Shown: positions 15,586 through 19,099 of the stretch, piece after piece
Layout of the letters: every line of letters starts with the position of its first letter
How positions within the stretch are numbered: position 1 is the stretch's first letter
NCBI GenBank assembly: GCA_964428355.1
Contig: CAYRYU010000124.1
Location: forward strand, 1-19,099
Direction: 5' to 3'
DNA: 19,099 nucleotides
DNA from: CAYRYU01 sp964428355
GTDB lineage: Bacteria > Muiribacteriota > Ozemobacteria > Ozemobacterales > Ozemobacteraceae
The notes under the pieces: generated by a model
The model's database searches: none
What the model saw: only the letters and a program-made list of their open reading frames with translations
What the model was told of the DNA's origin: nothing
Position numbers and translations under genes: made by a program

Positions 15586-17247
15586 GTGGCAGGACTCCTC
15601 CATAGCATTTTCGCCTCGTCGCCCCCGTTCCTGCTTTTCACCGTGATCGGCCTTGGATACTTCCTGGGCCATCTTCGCGTTTTCGGATTCCACCTCAATG
15701 TCGCAGCGGTCCTTTTCGTCGGGATCGGTTTCGGGATCTGGGATGCAAAGGCTTTCACCCCCCCCGAATCCCTTTACGTCCTCGGCCTGATCCTCTTCGT
15801 CTACTCCATCGGGCTTGCCTCGGGGCCTTCGTTCTTCAGCCTTTTCCGGGAACGGGGGATGGCGATCAACCTCCTTGCGGCGATTTCGCTGGGTTCGGGC
15901 ACCCTCACTGCAATCCTCCTCCACAAGGGATTGGACGTCCCCAAGGAGATCCTTGCAGGCCTCTTCTCGGGAAGCCTCACCAACACCCCGGCCATGGCCG
16001 CCGCCACCGAGGCGGTCCGGGAACGTGTTGAACTGATGAACCTTCCCATCGAGGAGGCGGGCCGCCTGACCTCCCTCCCGACCCTGGGTTACAGCATCGC
16101 GTATCCCTTCGGAGTGCTTGGAGTGATCCTCGCCATGCACTTCGTGACGAGACTCCTCCGTGTCTCCATCAAGGACGAGCTCGAGGAATACCGCCGCGAG
16201 GTGGGGGGAAAGGGCCTCGTGGTCGGGGAGGTCCGTATCACCAATCCCCTCGTGGCGGGGAAAACCCTCCGCGATTCGAAGCTTGGGGAAATCACGGGGG
16301 CGGCTTTCACCCGTATCAAGCACGGCAACACCGTCGCCCTCCTCACCCCCGAAACCGTCCTCTGCGAAGGCGATGTGATGACCTTCGTGGGGAATGCCGA
16401 GGCGATGGACAGGGTTCCGATCCTCGTCGGGCCAAGGGTGAACGAAGGGTTGAGCCGGCCGGAAACCCTGATCGAACACCGGGACCTCGTGATGACCAAC
16501 AAAGCGTTGGTGGGAAAACCCGTCGAAGAGATCAATTCCGATCCATCGGTCGGGGGAATCGTGAGCAGGGTCCGCAGGGGATACACCAACCTCCCGATCG
16601 ACCGGCACACGACCCTGGAGTTCGGCGACCGGGTCAGGATAGTCAGTTATGCGGATACCATCGACCGCGTGGAGTCCCGTTTCGGTGACCCGGTCCGGGA
16701 CCTCGCGGAAACCGATTTCCTTTCCATATCCCTTGGAATCATCGTGGGGATGCTGGTGGGAATGATCCCGCTTCCTCTGCCGAACGGCGGGACCTTCAGC
16801 CTCGGTTTTGCCGGAGGCGTACTCCTTTCGGGGCTTGTCCTCGGCCGACTGGGACGAACGGGACCCATCATCTGGACGTTGCCCACCGATGCCAATCTCA
16901 CCATCCGCCAGCTGGGCCTCCACCTCTTCCTCGCCGGGATCGGGATCAAGGCCGGAGGTGGATTCCTGGCCGTTTTCCAAGGGGAGGGGCTCCGGCTTTT
17001 CTTTTGCGGGGCGGCTATCACGCTCGTGACCTCGGCGGTCACCCTCATTCTGGGATACAAGGTTTTCCGGATCCCGATGATCTCGCTCCTGGGGCTTACC
17101 TCCGGGGTCCACACCCAACCTGCATGCCTGGCGTTTGCCCAGGACATGACTGGTTCCGATGTCCCTGTCCAGGCGTATTCGGCGGTGCAACCCATCGCCA
17201 TGATACTCAAGATCGCCATCGCCCAGCTTATCGTGGGACTCCTGTGA
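15586..17247 (+). CDS. AspT/YidE-type membrane exchanger with two TrkA-C domains
   Basis: 553 residues from a GTG at 15586, eight bases after the preceding stop and with no clear ribosome binding site, so translation is probably coupled. The layout is that of the aspartate:alanine exchanger family: a helix bundle (about 14-190), two TrkA-C/RCK-C regulatory domains (about 205-280 and 295-365), then a second bundle (about 378-553). The two halves share a repeated motif, GLFSGSLTNTPAMA (125-138) and GLTSGVHTQPACLA (503-516), matching the internal duplication of the family. AspT swaps aspartate for alanine. Most relatives (YidE, YbjL) have no proven substrate, so the cargo here is open. It lies between a sugar-transferase-like gene and a lipoprotein gene. 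Confidence 0.9.
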   Translation: MAGLLHSIFASSPPFLLFTVIGLGYFLGHLRVFGFHLNVAAVLFVGIGFGIWDAKAFTPPESLYVLGLILFVYSIGLASGPSFFSLFRERGMAINLLAAISLGSGTLTAILLHKGLDVPKEILAGLFSGSLTNTPAMAAATEAVRERVELMNLPIEEAGRLTSLPTLGYSIAYPFGVLGVILAMHFVTRLLRVSIKDELEEYRREVGGKGLVVGEVRITNPLVAGKTLRDSKLGEITGAAFTRIKHGNTVALLTPETVLCEGDVMTFVGNAEAMDRVPILVGPRVNEGLSRPETLIEHRDLVMTNKALVGKPVEEINSDPSVGGIVSRVRRGYTNLPIDRHTTLEFGDRVRIVSYADTIDRVESRFGDPVRDLAETDFLSISLGIIVGMLVGMIPLPLPNGGTFSLGFAGGVLLSGLVLGRLGRTGPIIWTLPTDANLTIRQLGLHLFLAGIGIKAGGGFLAVFQGEGLRLFFCGAAITLVTSAVTLILGYKVFRIPMISLLGLTSGVHTQPACLAFAQDMTGSDVPVQAYSAVQPIAMILKIAIAQLIVGLL

Positions 17248-17285
17248 CCCGCTGGGAAGTAATGATTGTACAAAGGAGTGGAAAA

Positions 17286-17882
17286 ATGATAATGAGCGGC
17301 CGGATCATCTGTCTCCTGATGGTCCTGTGTGGCTTTGCGGCCCTGGTCGGCTGCAACGAGGGGGAAGGGATCGACATGCAGGTGATAAACCAGGGAGACG
17401 GTGTCGGACCGACGATCGGAAACCTCACCGTGGCGGACAACAAGATCTCGATAGCCACGGGCGGGATCCTGACGATCAAGTGCAGCTGGACTTCCCCGGC
17501 GGCGGTTTCGACCGCCACGGGCTATCTGAGTTTCGTCAAATCCCTGCTTGCGCCCCCGACCGATCCCTCGGGAATTCTCGGCTCGGGGACCGCGTCCGCC
17601 GCGAAAAATCTCGCCCGAGACCTGCTGGGCATCCTGCCCGCCACGGCAACGGATTCCACCGCGACCGACTCCACCGCCTTCTTCACGCGATTCAAGGATC
17701 CCATAGCAATCCCCGCCGGGATCGGAACGAACCGGCTCGAGGGGTACTTTTCCGTCCAGATCCCCTTTCCCAAGGGCGACATCTCCGACGCCCCCGTTGG
17801 AAAGCAACAGATGCTGTTCTGGATGGTCATCAACGGAAGGAAGACCAACACCCTCTCCTTCGAACTGGAGTTTTCATCATGA
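17286..17882 (+). CDS. Predicted lipoprotein of unknown function
   Basis: 198 residues. The ATG at 17286 has AAAGGAG eight bases upstream; an in-frame ATG at 17262 lacks such a site. A signal peptide ends in the lipobox LVGC (Cys23), followed by NEGEG, so the mature protein should be lipid-anchored. The body looks like an all-beta domain (GPTIGNLTVADNKISIATGG, then ILTIKCSW) with a low-complexity insert, TATDSTATDSTA, and ends in NTLSFELEFSS. I do not recognise the family; an immunoglobulin-like fold is only a guess. Its stop overlaps the neuB start as ATGA, so the two are translationally coupled. Confidence 0.8.
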   Translation: MIMSGRIICLLMVLCGFAALVGCNEGEGIDMQVINQGDGVGPTIGNLTVADNKISIATGGILTIKCSWTSPAAVSTATGYLSFVKSLLAPPTDPSGILGSGTASAAKNLARDLLGILPATATDSTATDSTAFFTRFKDPIAIPAGIGTNRLEGYFSVQIPFPKGDISDAPVGKQQMLFWMVINGRKTNTLSFELEFSS

Positions 17883-19018
17883 ACGACCACGATCATTGCC
17901 AATGCGCTCACGGAAGCCATGAAACCCTCATCATCGCCGAAGCGGGGGTGAACCACAACGGTTCCCTGAAGATGGCGAAAGACCTGGTCGCCGCGGCCGC
18001 CGAGGCCGGGGCCGACGTCGTCAAGTTCCAGACATTCAAGACGGACAAGATCCTGACCCGGACCGCCCAAAAAGCCGATTACCAGAAGGAGACGACCGGC
18101 AAGGGGGAAACCCAGTTCGAGATGATCAGAAAACTCGAACTATCCGAACCCGAACACCGGGCACTCAGGAAAACCTGCAGGGAGAAGGGAATCTCCTTCC
18201 TTTCGACCCCGTTCGACCTCGAGAGTCTCAGGTTTCTCGACAAGGGGCTCAACGTCGATGCCATAAAGATCCCCTCGGGCGAGATAACGAACCCCCTGCT
18301 TCTCCTGGAAGCCGCTCGAACGGGAAAGCCTGTCTTCCTTTCGACCGGGATGGCGCGGTTGGGGGAAATCGAGGCGGCTCTGGGATTCCTCGCCTTCGGT
18401 TTCCTCCGGAAGAAGGGAGACCCCGATCCCGCAAGATGTCTCGATGCCTACCGGTCGGAAGCGGGAACGGAAGCTCTCGAGGAGCGGGTGTTCCTCCTCC
18501 ATTGCACCACCGAATATCCCGTCAAGCTCGAACACGCCAACCTGCGGGCGATCGAAACCCTCTCATCCGCTTTCCAGCTTCCCGTGGGTTACTCCGACCA
18601 CACCGAAGGGATCTGGGCGCCGGTCGCCGCCGTGGCGATGGGGGCGGTAGTGATCGAAAAGCATTTCACTCTCGACCGGAACCTTCCCGGGCCGGACCAC
18701 AAGGCCTCCATCGATCCTTCCCAACTCAAGGAGATGGTGGCCTCCATCCGGGCACTGGAAGTCGCTCTGGGAAATGGACGGAAGGTTCCGTCTCCGTTAG
18801 AGATGGGGAACGCCGCCGTTGCAAGGAAAAGCCTGGTCGCCCTGAAACGGGTTCGCAGGGGCCAACTCTGGACCACATCGAACCTGGGAATGAAGCGGCC
18901 GGGAACCGGAATCTCCCCAATGGCTTTCTGGGAATTCCTCGGAAAAGCTGCCGACAGGGATTACCTGCCCGACGAACTGGTTGGAACCCCTGCCGTCCCG
19001 AAGCCCCGGAAAAAATGA
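17879..19018 (+). CDS. neuB: NeuB-family synthase (N-acetylneuraminate or related nonulosonic acid)
   Basis: 379 residues. NeuB enzymes condense phosphoenolpyruvate with an N-acetylated hexosamine (ManNAc for sialic acid; related sugars for legionaminic or pseudaminic acid) in a metal-dependent reaction. The TIM barrel shows IAEAGVNHNGSL, GADVVKFQTFK, STPFDLESL, IKIPSGEITN, FLSTGMA, LLHCTTEYP, PVGYSDHTEGI, VIEKHFTLDRN and GPDHKAS in family order. The C-terminal SAF/antifreeze-like domain begins near NAAVARKSLVA. The long insert before LLHCTTEYP occurs in some NeuB proteins. An unusual N-terminal tail, MNDHDHCQCAHGSHE, is rich in His and Cys. No sugar epimerase, CMP-sugar synthetase or sialyltransferase gene is nearby, so the exact product is unknown. 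Confidence 0.93.
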   Translation: MNDHDHCQCAHGSHETLIIAEAGVNHNGSLKMAKDLVAAAAEAGADVVKFQTFKTDKILTRTAQKADYQKETTGKGETQFEMIRKLELSEPEHRALRKTCREKGISFLSTPFDLESLRFLDKGLNVDAIKIPSGEITNPLLLLEAARTGKPVFLSTGMARLGEIEAALGFLAFGFLRKKGDPDPARCLDAYRSEAGTEALEERVFLLHCTTEYPVKLEHANLRAIETLSSAFQLPVGYSDHTEGIWAPVAAVAMGAVVIEKHFTLDRNLPGPDHKASIDPSQLKEMVASIRALEVALGNGRKVPSPLEMGNAAVARKSLVALKRVRRGQLWTTSNLGMKRPGTGISPMAFWEFLGKAADRDYLPDELVGTPAVPKPRKK

Positions 19019-19033
19019 CCCCTCGTTTCGGAG

Positions 19034-19062
19034 TTTACTTTTTTGGGGTGATGGGTTAAAAT
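19034..19062 (+). promoter_or_regulatory. Promoter for a gene beyond the window
   Basis: TTTACT (19034-19039) and TAAAAT (19057-19062) are separated by 17 nt, the best -35/-10 pair in the window. The bases before the -10 box (ATGGGT) fit the WTGNGN extension seen at the other promoters. It follows the neuB stop by 15 nt. Confidence 0.6.
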
Positions 19063-19086
19063 TGCTCCGCTCTTGAGAAACCTTCC

Positions 19087-19095
19087 AAAAGGAGA
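19087..19095 (+). promoter_or_regulatory. Ribosome binding site of the next gene
   Basis: AAAAGGAGA lies four bases from the window end and about 25 nt after the promoter. The start codon should fall just outside the window. Confidence 0.5.
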
Positions 19096-19099
19096 AGCG

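Noticed and set aside
15379..17190. A 603-codon open frame on the minus strand opposite the exchanger gene
   Set aside because: It is antisense to a clear membrane protein, with composition dominated by Glu, Arg, Asp and Gly from GC-rich third positions, and no recognisable domain. It is a shadow frame.
17327..17878. An N-terminal extension of NeuB by an upstream ATG at 17327
   Set aside because: It would overlap the lipoprotein gene completely, with low-complexity Arg/Gly/Asp-rich sequence. The ATGA-coupled start at 17879 fits the family.
1..19099. tRNA, rRNA, riboswitch, transposase or phage genes
   Set aside because: I looked for tRNA-like arms, transposase and integrase motifs, and long structured leaders and saw none I can support.

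Overview
The window looks like a draft or metagenome scaffold from a diderm bacterium. By eye the GC content is in the high 50s. Lipobox lipoproteins, prepilin-like proteins and a sialic-acid-type synthase all fit a two-membrane cell. I cannot name the lineage. Two runs of exactly 100 N (1592-1691 and 14428-14527) are scaffold placeholders. The second interrupts a gene whose two halves lie in different frames, so its true length is not 100.

Layout. (1) 3-1418 (+): the 3' part of a CHASE2-SpoIIE membrane phosphatase. (2) 1419-1691: intergenic DNA with a 10-bp-period repeat running into a gap. (3) 1692-4468 (+): three prepilin-like genes in the order PilV/GspI-like, PilW/GspJ-like, PilX/GspK-like. 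The last is very large and carries a lipoyl-like segment. (4) 7612-4480 (-): a tight operon of carbon-nitrogen hydrolase, class III CoA-transferase, small two-helix membrane protein and FecR lipoprotein. (5) 9968-7767 (-): ornithine/alanine-racemase-family enzyme followed directly by alanine racemase. (6) 10183-14124 (+): a 1313-residue protein made of five tandem Cas4/AddB-like PD-(D/E)XK nuclease modules, each with a four-Cys iron-sulfur signature. The third module has lost two catalytic residues. (7) 14238-19018 (+): a compact operon of GH13 maltosyltransferase-like protein, AspT/YidE-like exchanger, lipoprotein of unknown function and NeuB-type synthase. (8) 19019-19099: a promoter and ribosome binding site for a gene beyond the window.

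Two things stand out. The first is the five-module nuclease, which has no helicase, CRISPR or recombination partner nearby. The second is a shared promoter element, WTGNGNTANAAT, found once before each of the five transcription units whose upstream region is visible. It looks like the housekeeping -10 region of this lineage and supports the operon boundaries given here. The other genes mostly concern the cell envelope (pilins, D-amino acids, nonulosonic acid, lipoproteins), signalling and small-molecule metabolism. Most substrate assignments are family-level inference.
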